Origin: Rhizoclosmatium globosum
Lineage: Eukaryota > Chytridiomycota > Chytridiomycetes > Chytridiales > Chytriomycetaceae
Direction: 5' to 3'
Assembly: GCA_002104985.1 (NCBI GenBank)
Contig: MCGO01000081.1
Coordinates: forward strand, 119,047-183,046
Length of the DNA: 64,000 bases
Part shown: positions 42,291-52,969 of the stretch, piece after piece
How positions within the stretch are numbered: position 1 is the first letter of the stretch
How the letters are laid out: each line of letters opens with the position of its first letter
Program-made: the position numbers and the translations under genes
Notes under the pieces: generated by a model
The model's database searches: none
Told to the model about the DNA's origin: nothing
What the model saw: only the letters and a program-made list of their open reading frames with translations

Positions 42291-45209
42291 CTATGTCGCC
42301 TGCTTCCATCGCGGAAACTAGGGCTAATGCTGTGACGGGGGGTATTGGGTCTGGAGCATGGATCCAGGTTATGAGGAGGATTTGGACTTTTTGGAGGTAT
42401 TGGGATTCTTTGGTTGTGGTTGTTAAGGTGGGAAGGGTTGGTTGGGGTGGTGGAGATGAGCCTGTCTTTTTGGCGAGGATTGTTGCGTGGATGTGGGAGC
42501 GGAGGAGGGTTAATGTTGGTGGTGGGGTGTGTTTTTGAGTGGGTGGGAGGGAGCTGCGGGTGTGAGAGGTTAGTTTAAGTACGGAGAAGAAGGGTGGGTT
42601 TTACGTTGCAGCTGTTTTGAGGAAGTAGTATGCTATCGCGGGCCAGGTCATGGCGATTGTAAGGAATCCAGAAATAAGGATGTATGTTGGAGATTTTTGG
42701 AGGATTGCTGATAGGGCGACTGTCATTGTGTGGGCGAGGCCGAGACGCATAATTGTGGCGTTTAGATGTGGGATTTGGGTGCAGCCGTGTTTTGAGACTG
42801 TAAGAGAAATCGCCATTACGGAGAGCGCGACGAATAAGTGTGTGTACGGAGCGTCGAAGGTTGATGTGTGTAGATACAGCAGTGGTGTAATGATTTGAAG
42901 GGATGTTTGAAGGGCGAGGAACCAAGAGGATAAATTCGTCACCTGAAAAGAGACGATTAGTCTTTAAGACAGATAAATTTGGTTTAGTACCATTTGCGAA
43001 CATGATTTCTGGACTTCTGTGCATGTAAGAATGAAGCAAGGTACGGTAATGAGAAGAACGGCGCCAGCAGTGCCAGCTCTCGCTACATGTTCGTCATTGT
43101 TCCAGCATTTGATGTCAGTTCCAGGAATGAAAGCATCAGAAGGACCGTATGTGCATGTCATTTCTTTCGCAAGCTGATACGTGATGGGAAGAACAAGGAA
43201 CGTAGAGATCGTTGCGGAGACTGCAAGTATAAACTCGAATACTGGTTGAACAGTAGGAACTCTTCCCAAAACCGCGCGCTTTACACATGGAAACAAAAGA
43301 ATCGATGAGACCTTGTAAGCCGCGAGGATATGAATAATCGGCATGAAGTCTGTATTTTGAATCAGCAAAACAATGTCTTGGAAAAAGTCACAAACTTACA
43401 ATCCCCAACCTCAGGTCCAAAAACCATCGCCTTCAAAATCCATACATCCCACCCCCGTTTCTCAAACACACCAACAATACAAACTCCAAGAACCTGCGTA
43501 TACCGCGCTACAACCCCCGTAAGTGGAACCCACCGCCAACCTCCCCGCTCAGAAACCACATCCTCTTTCCTCACACCGTATTCCGCGTCTCGAGTCACAA
43601 CGTATATTACGCTTACGATAATCGCACCGGCAATCATAATCAACGTCGCGGTTTCGTACAGCGCTCCCGTCTTGGATGTTTCAAGGCTGTGAGGCCAGTT
43701 GTGGAGGACGGGGCCGAAGCGGGTTGGGTGTGGAGGCATGTGTGGTATGTGGGATGGGGAGGGGTCGCGTTTTTCGAGGGTCGTGCGGAGGTGGGCTTTT
43801 GTGGATAGGGGAGGGGTTATGGAGGGTTCGGTTTGTGGGTCGTTTTGGGAGAGGGGACCGCGGGGGCGACGGAAGGGGGAGTTTGGGTCTGTTGGGAGGG
43901 GGTGGTAGTCTTTGGTTTCGAGGGGGGTGTCGCGTGGGGATGCGGGGATGTTTAACTTGTCACGCGGAGAAGCGGGTTCATTGATGAGAGGATCGCGTGG
44001 TGACGCTGGGATGTTAAGCTTGTCTCGCGAGGAAGCAGGTTCATTTATGATTGGGTCTCGTGGGGAAGGAGGCTCGTTGATTATTTCATTTGGATCTCTC
44101 GGCGATGCTGGAGCATGGATTAAATCTCGTTCCGATAATGGTTCGACGGGGTCATCTGTGACAGTTAATGGTCGTCCATTTGAAATACGTTTGGTTCCTG
44201 AATCTCTTGGAGACGCGGGAGCATTGATGTTGATGTTGCGTTTATGTGGAGATGGAGGTACGTCTATTGTCTTGGTTTTGTTTTGAGTGGGGTCTTTGAC
44301 TGGAACTGCGACCTGTAGGTCTTGAGCTTCTGCGCGGATAAAATCATGATCGGATGGGTGAACTGGTGGCGGCTGGTAGTTTTTAATGGTTTCCATAGTT
44401 AGTTGTGTGGAAGGCGGTTGGGGAGAGGTTGAAAGACGTGTGAGGCGGTTTAAGTCGTGTAGACGAAATTTCTCTTGTGAAGAGAGTAGATTTATGTCAG
44501 ATGATTCATCTGTTACAAGCGGTATACGCGGTTGTTCGTTGGATACGTCTGATTGTGGTTGTGGAAGGGTATATTCTGGATTAGGGTTGGAGGCTTTCGC
44601 AATTTCAATTTGGCTTTCAACGCGATTCTTGGCGAGTTTTCCTTTACGGATTTGACGGTTCAGGTCATGTTGCTTCGATCTTTGTTGGAATGATACATCT
44701 GATGATTTTTGTGGAGAGTCGTTTTTGGTTGGATTGGATAATGAACGGCGTTGTCTGTCCAGGTCAATGTCTTTTGAACGTTCCTGAAAATATTTTAAAG
44801 CCTCAGGTATCACTATCTGAGGCTCAACACGTTGGGTGTCGTAGGACGGGAGGTGATGTGAAGGTATATTGTCGGAAGATTCTTGTCTTTCTTCACGGTA
44901 AGATGTATATGACGGCAAGTGATACGATGGAATGTCTGATGGGCCGGTTTCCAAGTCGGGTGTGAGAGGAATAGATTCTGATTGAGACTGCGACTCTTCA
45001 CGAGGATGATTATACGAGGGAAGATGATAAGAAGGAGCGGTATCTTCTGTATCCAAGTCCAAAGAACGGGGAATAAGAGTTGGATGTGGCATCAAATGTA
45101 AAGACTCGTCGCGTGGACGAATATGTTCCACGTGATCCACGAAATGATACGATGGAATACTATTTTCATCTTCGGCTGGATTTGAAGGAGTAGAATCGGT
45201 TGTAGCCAT
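42142..45209 (-). CDS. Large membrane protein with PASPRD repeats and multi-pass C-terminal half, unrecognised
   Basis: Start chosen at the ATG at 45209 (MATTDSTPSNPAEDENS). The N-terminal roughly 530 residues are hydrophilic and probably disordered, with repeated YHLPSY phrases and a run of PASPRD units (about 44260-43930, for example NEPASPRDKLNIPASPRD). The C-terminal half is multi-pass: ATLIMIAGAIIVSVIYVVT, PLTGVVARYTQVLGVCIVGV, then after an intron PIIHILAAYKVSSILLF and FILAVSATISTFLVLPITY, and after another TNLSSWFLALQTSLQIITPL and further helices to AIAYYFLKTAA. A last intron (GTAAAACC...CACCCGCAG, about 42603-42555) leads to a soluble tail ending in CDAV at 42142. The introns join in frame. 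About six or more TM helices; family not recognised. Confidence 0.7.
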
Positions 45210-45291
45210 GTGTGACGTTGGATCATTCACTGGGTAGATTGTGATATGAACGCGTATTAAAATATCGATACGGATGAAGAAGAACAATTAC

Positions 45292-45471
45292 TCAACTATT
45301 TATAATTTGGTCAGAGAGGGTAGAATCAAACTCTGGCTCCTCAGATCCAATGACAGGTCCTTGTTGAGGCAAAGTGTCCATCCATTCCTTTTTGAGAGGA
45401 ACAGCATCTACCAAAATGATCTGAAGAATCAAGAATATGCATATTGCCAGGAGAGCTGCAGTTGCTTTCAT
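45292..45471 (-). CDS. Possible small secreted or membrane protein, hypothetical
   Basis: From the ATG at 45471 the product is 59 residues: MKATAALLAICIFLILQIIL, a convincing signal peptide or anchor, followed by DAVPLKKEWMDTLPQQG and an acidic tail (SEEPEFDSTLSDQ). The same frame is open further upstream to about 45666 and encodes more hydrophobic residues (SFVLIVGFTLLFI), so a longer two-helix protein is possible, but no ATG supports it. It lies only about 80 bp from the start of the large membrane-protein gene on the same strand. Existence uncertain. Confidence 0.35.
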   Translation of the reverse strand: MKATAALLAICIFLILQIILVDAVPLKKEWMDTLPQQGPVIGSEEPEFDSTLSDQIINS

Positions 45472-45874
45472 GTTGAAGATGGCGGAGTCGACGGCGACAC
45501 TGAACGCGTTTTGGCAATCCCTTTTTTCTTCGATAAACAGTAATGTAAATCCTACAATCAAAACAAAAGACTGAACTGCAGGAATCGTGGAAATAAGGGA
45601 ATATTCTTGTATCAACCCAAATGAAGTTTTGAAGACACCCAGTGATTTGCAACTGTTGAGGGTCAAGGGTAGATGAATTTAAAAGTAGATGGTATAGAAG
45701 ATACTGTCTACAACGCGTCTGTGTAGCTAGGAAGAAGAGGACACTTAAATGATTAAATTGGGGGGTGAGAAATCCGGGCAGTGCAAAAATAGTTGGTCAT
45801 CCAAATTGGTAAAATTTTCAGATGTCCCCCCTTTGGCCAAGTTTTTCCTTCCTCACATTAGACATAGACAGAGG

Positions 45875-47234
45875 ATGCACGCTTCCCAAGTGATCGCCCT
45901 CGCGCTTGCCGCCCTCGCCGCCAACGCCAGTGTTGTGCCAGTGAACCCATACGCACCAGCACCAGCACCCGCACCAGCGAACCCAACCTCGTACGTTGCT
46001 CCACCACCCGTGCCAACCAAGACAGCGCCAGTGCCAGCGCCGGTTGTTCCATCCAACCCAACAGCCTACAAGCCAGGACCAGCACCAGCGACTCCTTCAG
46101 ACGACTGCGAGGACGTTGTTGTCGATGACTGCGAAGACGACACTACAGCGCCAGTTGCCCCACCCTCAAAGCCGCCAGCCGCCCTCATTCCCGCCCCTGC
46201 TCCTGCTCCTGCTCCTGCTGCGAACACCGACGACTGCGAAGACGATGTTCCCAGCGACGATTGTGAGGACGACACTCCAAAGCCAGTTGCCCCAACCGCC
46301 AAGCCGCCTGCTGGAGTCGTCCCAACGGTCTACTTGCCCGCCCAGACCACCGACGACTGTGAGGACGATGCTCCGGTTGCTTCGGCTAAGCCTCCTGCGG
46401 CTGTCACTCCGGCTAAGCCTGCTGCTGCCACCACCGACGATTGCGAGGACGAGCCTGTCGATGACTGTGAGGACGATGTCCCGGCTCAGTCTGCTGCTTC
46501 CTCGGCTAAGCCACCTGCTGCCAACGTGCCTTCTGCCGTTGTTACTGCCTACGGTATGTGTTATAGAGCTGTGGTTCATTAAATTGGGTTGTTTAGGAAT
46601 TGGAATGAATTGAGCGAGCGAGCGAGCGATATGTGCATGAAAGCAAAGCCTAGTACTGGAAATGAACATGCATTGTAGCAGAAGAGGAATGGGATCGTTA
46701 GAGTTGGAGTGTCTTGATCACCTTTGAGTTGACTTGAACTCGGACATCAACCACCATCAGCAACATCATTCAATCAACAATCATCAACTATATTCAAACA
46801 CTCGTCATGAATGATGGAGGGAATGGGATAGAAAGGAGGGGCAATCAATGATGTGATCCGAAAATTTTCAAAGGAAGGGTTGTGTGCGTGCCCATGAGAG
46901 TAGCAGTGCGAGACAGCTAGAGGTCATGCTGGGATATCGAAAAGTGATTCTGGATTCGAAGACGGAAGGACCAGATGTTGGGATGGCTAGCTGAAAGACG
47001 GAGTTGAACATCTCCATCCCCTCATTTAGAGATTGTAGCAGACACCCAACAAACAAACTCCCACAAATACCTACTCCTCCTGCAGCAAAACCTGTAAACT
47101 AACGTATGTATTCCCTTTTCCAAAAAATAGTCCCTGTCTACACCGCCAACAACCTCAAGCCAGCCGGTATCTCCAGCGCTTCCAAGGTCTCTGCCGTTGT
47201 TGCCGGAGTCCTTGCCTTCTTCCTCGCCATGTAA
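45875..47234 (+). CDS. Secreted GPI-type protein with seven DDCED motifs
   Basis: Signal peptide MHASQVIALALAALAANASV. The body is Ala/Pro-rich and carries seven copies of the pentapeptide DDCED. These are arranged as three close pairs (8-9 residues apart) and one single, separated by PAPAPAP-like or KPPA spacers. The first exon ends at 46552 (AVVTAY). A 577-bp intron (GTATGTG...AAAATAG) joins in frame to VPVYTANNLKPAG. The final hydrophobic stretch SAVVAGVLAFFLAM ends at 47234, as in GPI-anchored wall proteins. The only cysteines in the mature protein are those in the DDCED units, each flanked by acids, which could suit metal binding or inter-chain disulfides. I know no family with this motif. 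Confidence 0.75.
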
Positions 47235-47561
47235 AAGATTTTCACCTATAGACTGGGATTAATACCTTTTACTTTCCGTTTTCATTTTTTTTTTTTCCCT
47301 CTCCCCCTTTACTGTCACATTCGAAATAGACGTGAATTCGAACTTACCCCTACCCTTTCCCCTCCTCCCATTTATGTGTTTATCTTTATAGTTTTACTTT
47401 TCTCTTTCACTATTAAAAAAGAGTTACCAAAAACGTTGTCATATTCTTTCCACTGAATCCGTTCTAACTGCAAGAAACATCCAGAGTCCAATCCAACATT
47501 TTATTTCAGGTTCCAAGAGAGCAAAAAAAAATAGAGAATATAGTTTTAAAGGGGACATTCG

Positions 47562-49022
47562 TTATTGATACGCGTGATGTTGGCTATTGAATCCTTCAAG
47601 TTTCTGAGGATATGGGTGTTGTCGTTGTGTGAACTGTGGATGTATGTGCTCTTCCCTCCCGTATTCGTAGCGCTGTTGAGGTGGAGGTGGGAGTGTGTGG
47701 TATTCGTTTGGGTGCCTGTAGTATGGTTCTTGTGGTGGATATTGTGGAGCTGAAGATGGGGAGTAGTAGGGTTGTTGTGGGGCGGTGGTGGTGGGGGTGG
47801 TGGGTGATGTTGTCGAGGTGGAGAATATGTATGGGGAATGCTTGGGCCATAGGTTTCGCCAGGTGGGAAGTATGGTTCAGGGAAGTAATCTCTTCGCGGG
47901 TGGTGAGGTGGTGGGTAGTACGGTGGTTGGGTGTGTGATTGGATTGTTGTTGGTTGTGGGTACGGCGAAGAGTTGTAGCGTTGGTGAGGAGCTGGTGGAG
48001 CATTGTATTCTGGTCGGTGTGAGGGTATTGCATAAGGATAAGAGTGGACGCGGGTTGGCTGTAATGGGTTGGGAAGAAGAGGTCTTGGATGTGCCGGGTA
48101 TGGTTGTTGTGTGGGATAGATGGGAGTTGTATTTTAGGTCGGGTGAAGGATGGTGGAGGTAGGGAGGATCCAGATGAAATATCTTCTGATGAAGTGGAAG
48201 GGATTCGGTAAGTTGGCGGTTTGTTTAAAGCGGCAGCACGTTGTCTTCGCGGTGAGTCACGGTGAGAGTCTGTTTGAGAAGGGGTGGGAGACATGTGTGG
48301 AGCTGTGGTAGGTGTAGAGCGGGGTTGAGGGGCTGGTGACGCTGTTGAGACTTGTTCAGTTGGGAGTGGGTATTTTCTAGGACGTCCGCGCTTTCGTTTT
48401 GGTTGGTCAGAAGTTGGAGGAGGAGGTGCTGGTGACGGTTTACTCCGTTTTCGAGACCGTTTCGGTGGTTCGTCGTCGTCTTCCGATGATGATGCTTCTG
48501 AGGGAACGTCGTCATCGTCCTCACTTTTCTCCGAATCTTCCCCCTCTTCCTCCGTCGATGAATGTATAACCTTCGATCTTCTTTTCTTTGGTCGCGTCGG
48601 GGCTGGAGAATCACTCTCACTGACACCAGAATCAGTTACTCCAGAAACAACCTTCCTCGGTCGACCTCGTCCCCTCTTCACTTGACCAACAGGCAGCGGC
48701 GGCGACACACTCCCACTCTCTTCATCACTACCATCACTATCACTCCTGATTGCGTTCAGCCTGTTCCTCCGCAACAACCGTAACGCCCGATCCCCCAACA
48801 CATCCGCCTCATATCCCGTTTCACAACCACCTTTTCGTCATCAGCCCCCACAGGAACCCACAACACACGGTCCTTCACGCGCGTCTTTTTGGGGCGGTCT
48901 GAGTCGTCGGATTCGTATGGGTCGGGAAGGGGGGTGGGTTTCGGGAGGGATTGTAGGGCGAGAGGACATATTGGGGAGAGTTTTAGGAAGTGGGGGTCGT
49001 AGGGTGCTGAAAAGTCTGACAT
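47562..49022 (-). CDS. AT-hook, low-complexity nuclear protein; frame breaks
   Basis: ATG at 49022 (MSDFSAPYDPHFLKLSPICP). The N-terminal part has ESDDSDRPKKTRVKDRVLWV. One extra G near 48803 is needed to continue into YEADVLGDRALRLLRRNRL. Two AT-hooks follow: KRGRGRPRKVV (about 48680-48650) and KRKRGRPRKYP (about 48405-48375). Between them is an acidic/Ser segment (TEEEGEDSEKSEDDDD), pointing to minor-groove DNA binding and a chromatin role. Downstream the apparent His/Thr-rich reading is probably out of frame. Another frame reads a Pro/Tyr/Gln-rich tail (YPPQEPYYRHPNEYHTL, ending HHAYQ at 47562), more like a real disordered C-terminus. Hence at least two single-base losses. Function beyond DNA binding unknown. 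Confidence 0.6.
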
Positions 49023-49943
49023 TTCTGAAGGGGTTGGGGAGGATGATCCTGTGGAGCGAGGTGGTGGGGTAGGAGGTTTTCGGGAGGGAATATGGTGTGC
49101 GAATATTGCTGTTGTTGGGGTATGTGAGTAAAGAGTGGGGTGGACGGTTTAGGTTGGTGAGATGTGGACAGGGATTCCTAGGTGTGTGTTTGTCAGCTTT
49201 CATTGGGAGGTTGTTGGTGTTTGGGGTAGGCTCACGTTTACAGTGCCACGCAGGAGAGACCTTTGTATTCGGAATTGAATATGTGCAGGTAATGTCTCAC
49301 AGTTGGTTATGGACTGAGTATTACTTATTTGGCGGAGGATGAGAGGTGTGACGCATTTCCTGTCATTTTGGAGTTAGATTGACGTTTCTGTTGGTTTTGT
49401 GTTGGGTACCAATGCAGCCATTTTGTTGCAAGTGGATTCGAGGAAGAAGAGGCTTTGGCGATGAGAAGGCCAAGCTCAGCGGAGGTCTGGTTTGGTTGGT
49501 CAATTTAGATTTGGTTTTTGATGGAGAACGTGCTTACGAGAGATTCGCGGGCATGGCAGATGTGACAAGTTCGTTGAGTGGATGCTGAAGAAGAGGAGGC
49601 AGAGCTCGAGGAAGGAAGGAAGGTCAGGTGATCAGACACACTGTTCTGTGTTATTGAAAACTGCCGGCCATCGAACCCATTTAGATTTAACTGGATTCAC
49701 TTAATTAAACAACATACTTGGTCCTCCATAGAGACTATGTGCAAATACTCGAGGAAGTTGAAGGACTCAAAGTGTGGTGCGGGATGAAGTGGTTTTGTCA
49801 AACAAGAAAAGGAGAAGGCACAGATTGAGTTCTGCTAAGGAATAGACAGGCTTAGATTGAAAATGAGCGTATTTTAATAAAGATAAGTCAAGTAGTAGTA
49901 ATTAAGCCTAATCAGCCAAAAAACGAGAGGCGAGGAGAAAGAT
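49023..49943. other. Intergenic region
   Basis: About 0.9 kb upstream of the AT-hook gene and downstream of the basic nuclear protein. Several short open frames occur on both strands, but none has a recognisable domain or convincing codon pattern. An upstream exon of the AT-hook gene cannot be excluded. Confidence 0.4.
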
Positions 49944-50694
49944 TTAGTCTGAATCCCTGTATACATCTAATCCTCCACTAATCTTTGCTCGCGACCGTGT
50001 AACTCTTTTTGTCGTTGTAGACTCTTGAGTGCTTTGTTTTTGCGGTTTGGCGACGGCAAGCTTCTTCTTCCTTGAGACGATGGGTGTATCATCAACTGCC
50101 CCATCAACATTCTCCACCTCTTCCTCTTCATTCTCCACCACCTTCCTCTTCTTTACAGTAACATTCGACTTTGATCGTGTTTTAGGATCAGCAAATGGTT
50201 TGTACTTTGCAAAGAGAGCCTGTCCTGGCGCACGCGGAGAGGAGTCAGTTGAAGCTGACGAGACTGAGGACGAGGAAGAGCGTGGTGGTGAATGATGGAT
50301 TTTGTTAAGTTGATTTGATTCTGATTTTGATTCTGAGGCAGGTTTGAAGCCTTTGAAGAAGGTTTTCGTGCTAGTTGTTTTGCGAGTCGTTCTGCAACGT
50401 CGAATCCAAATGGATCTGCGTCTTCTCCGAATTCCTTTGACCAGATCGAATTGGACTGAGGAAAGATCGAAGGATTTAGGGTTGGCGGTGTTGTTTGTTG
50501 TAGTTGATTCGAGATAGATTTGGCGATGAGAGAGAAACGGCGGAAACGAGAATGTGCGATTCGTCGTTGGTTTTGGTTGGCGGGGCTTTCTTTGTCAGAG
50601 TGCCGTTCTTCTTGGTCGATGGCTGCAACTGCGTCTGGGTCTGGCGGCGCGGTGTGTTGCTGTTGACGAGGGCGAGGGCCGTGCGCGGTGCCAT
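49944..50694 (-). CDS. Basic, nuclear-type protein, unrecognised; frame breaks
   Basis: ATG at 50694 (MAPRTALALVNSNTPRRQTQ). A Lys/Thr-rich N-terminus precedes a frame change near 50560 leading into RFRRFSLIAKSISNQL. The most conserved-looking stretch is WSKEFGEDADPFGFDVAERL followed by AKQLARK. Further changes of frame lead through SKYKPFADPKTRSKSN-like and KKRKVVENEEEEVENVDGA to a C-terminus KRVTRSRAKISGGLDVYRDS. Basic clusters (KKRK, SRKKK) suggest nuclear localisation. The mix of basic ends and one short conserved-looking core resembles small mitotic or chromatin adaptors, but I cannot name a family. At least two single-base losses are needed for one continuous product. Confidence 0.5.
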
Positions 50695-51092
50695 CTTGGA
50701 TAGTATTACTTGGAAGAAAAACAAATAAATGACATAAGAGGCAAAAGAGAAGATCATGGAAAAGATAGAGACTCATCCACTGTAATTATGGCTTCATCAC
50801 AATTTATTACTAGGTTTGAAAATACTAAAATGTTGTATCCTGTGAGAGATTCATTCTTTAATCGATTAAAATGAGAAGCCACACAAACAGAGATGCCTCC
50901 TGAAAATAAGAGACACAGGAGCGTGCCTCTCAATCACACGTCTTCTTTCATTTCCGAAATCCTCCCTTGATGGAGGTGTCTTTTCACGTGATTTAGCCAC
51001 TCCAAAGGGCTCAAAATGAAACATTTTCCCCCTTGAAACATTTGTCTCCCAACAAAGAGTTATACCCATCACCCTTTTCTGCACTGGATCGG
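50695..51092. other. Divergent promoter region
   Basis: About 400 bp between the divergent starts of the basic nuclear protein and the GH19 chitinase. No coding sequence or recognised motif seen. Confidence 0.5.
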
Positions 51093-52774
51093 ATGCACTG
51101 TCTTTCATTCATTTGCGTGCTGCTCTCTCTTGCTGTCACTCTTTCTGCAGCTCTGCCGTCTCGACGTGTCCGTGTCAGACGTAACTCTTCTGTCAAGCTT
51201 GCAAGAAGGACACTCCTCCTCTTTTTCCTTGTACCAACTTGAATGAGTATGGATGTGATACTACCAATCACTTGTTCCAGTGTTTGGCGAATCCTAATGA
51301 TGCGTCTGGATCCTTGGTGTGGCTTCTCACTGGTGATGACTGGTACGTGTATTTTGATAGTGAATCAAGAGTTATCAGGAGGATTACGAGGAGATGAATG
51401 GAGAGCGACTGGCAATCATTAAGTATTCGAATGAGGCTGGAAAGTTACGGTTGTGGCACCTGGAAAACCATCCTCTTTGTAAAAACCTGATAACAATGAC
51501 AATACTAACAGTAATATTAGTTCTTCATTTAATACCAATGGTGACAACGCGAAATCTGAAGACACTCCACCCAGAACCAAAGCCTCAAGAGGAATCCGAT
51601 TTAATTGAAGGCGTACAAGCCGCTGCTGTTGAAGCAGCTCCAGCTACGACTCCTGCGACTCCTGCGAACGCGCCACAGCCTCAGGTAGAGCCACAATCCA
51701 AGACACAGACACAAGGAGACACCACCAAGCGGTGCGGAACTTCTTGGACCGACGCTAATAACAAGTGTGGAACTCTTTGCACGTACAAGGATATTGACTG
51801 TCCTTCCGGTGAAAAATGCTTCAGGGACTTGAAGGCAGATGTTTGTGTTGCGAATTCATTGAGGTCTGATCCAGCCACCTCAACTGCACCTGCACCTGCA
51901 CCTCAGACTGAAGCCGAAGATTTAATTCAAGGAGTTCAAGCTGCTGTTGTCGATGTAGCCACTGCTCCAGCCCCTGTTTCTCAACCACAAACAACAGCAG
52001 TGGTTCAAGGTGACAACTCTAAGCGATGTGGATCTTCTTGGTCCAATGCAAATGCAAAGTGCGGTTCAATCTGTAGCGATGACAATGGCTGTGCCAAGGG
52101 CGAAAAGTGTTTCAAGGATTTAGCTGTTGACATCTGTTCAGCGAACTCACAAGCTCCTGCACCAGCACCTCAACCAGAGACCTCCGACACTGCGTCATCC
52201 GGCTCAACATCAACATCCTTCTCCTCCTTAATCTCCGAAACTGATTTCAACAACGCGTTGAGCGCGTGTGGAATGAGTAAACCAAGTCTCTACTCCTCTT
52301 TGTCAAAGGCTTCAAAGCACCTCTCCTCGGTGGATACAAGGAACTCGCGCTCCTCCTTGGAAACACCGCGCATGAGTCAGGCGGGTTCCAATTCCTCGAA
52401 GAAATTCAGTGTAAGGGTGTTAGTCAAGTTACCCAGGATTGCCCATATGGATGGTACCACGGCCGTGGATATATCCAGCTCAGTTGGGACTTTAATTATA
52501 GAGACGCGGGGAATGCGCTTGGACTTGATTTGTTGGGAAACCCGGATTTGTTCGAGATGATGAGACGGTGAATGTCGCGGTTGTGCAGTGGTATTGGATG
52601 ACGACTGTGCAGCCATATTTGAAGACGAATGGGTATACGTTTGGGAACAGTGTTTTGATGATTAATGGGCCTGTTGAGTGTGGCGTGAAGCCGATTTCGT
52701 CTGGACGGATTAGTACGTATCAGTGCTTTGAGAGAGTGTTGACGGGGGGAAATGTGGATGCGACTTGGTGTTAA
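51093..52774 (+). CDS. Secreted modular GH19 chitinase with two Cys-rich modules; frame breaks
   Basis: Extracellular chitinase. Signal peptide [21 protein letters not shown] first module includes [19 protein letters not shown] and [13 protein letters not shown] (in other frames; introns and one-base losses intervene). Then two copies of a roughly 40-residue six-Cys module: [18 protein letters not shown]...[12 protein letters not shown] and [18 protein letters not shown]...[12 protein letters not shown], joined by Ala/Pro/Gln linkers. They are probably carbohydrate-binding. The GH19 domain begins [13 protein letters not shown]. One C is missing near 52302, after which [31 protein letters not shown] (catalytic Glu region) and [20 protein letters not shown] read cleanly. 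One G is missing near 52550, then [14 protein letters not shown] and the C-terminus GNVDATWC follow. Two different chitinase families therefore occur in this window. Confidence 0.8.
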
Positions 52775-52969
52775 ATTCTGTTTCGTTGTTTTTAGATTTC
52801 GTTAGTAAGGTGCTTTATGCGTTGAACGTATAATATATTGTGAATAAAATACAGTTTTCAATTGCTCATTGTTTCGGGCTTACATCTCCTTCGGCGGTTT
52901 CATCCAGAAGGCGCAACACACTTGAAACAGGGACGGCTTGTTTCATCCCAAAAGTTTTAGTGTTCTGGA

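Noticed and set aside
43676..44655. Plus-strand Gly/Arg-rich open frames
   Set aside because: They are antisense to the PASPRD-repeat region of the membrane-protein gene.
47596..48180. His/Thr-rich C-terminus of the AT-hook protein as read in the longest open frame
   Set aside because: Another frame gives a Pro/Tyr/Gln-rich tail with a natural stop; the His/Thr reading looks like a shifted frame.
48841..49203. Pro/Asn/Thr-rich minus-strand ORF upstream of the AT-hook gene
   Set aside because: It overlaps the AT-hook N-terminal exon in another frame and has no domain; at most part could be an upstream exon.
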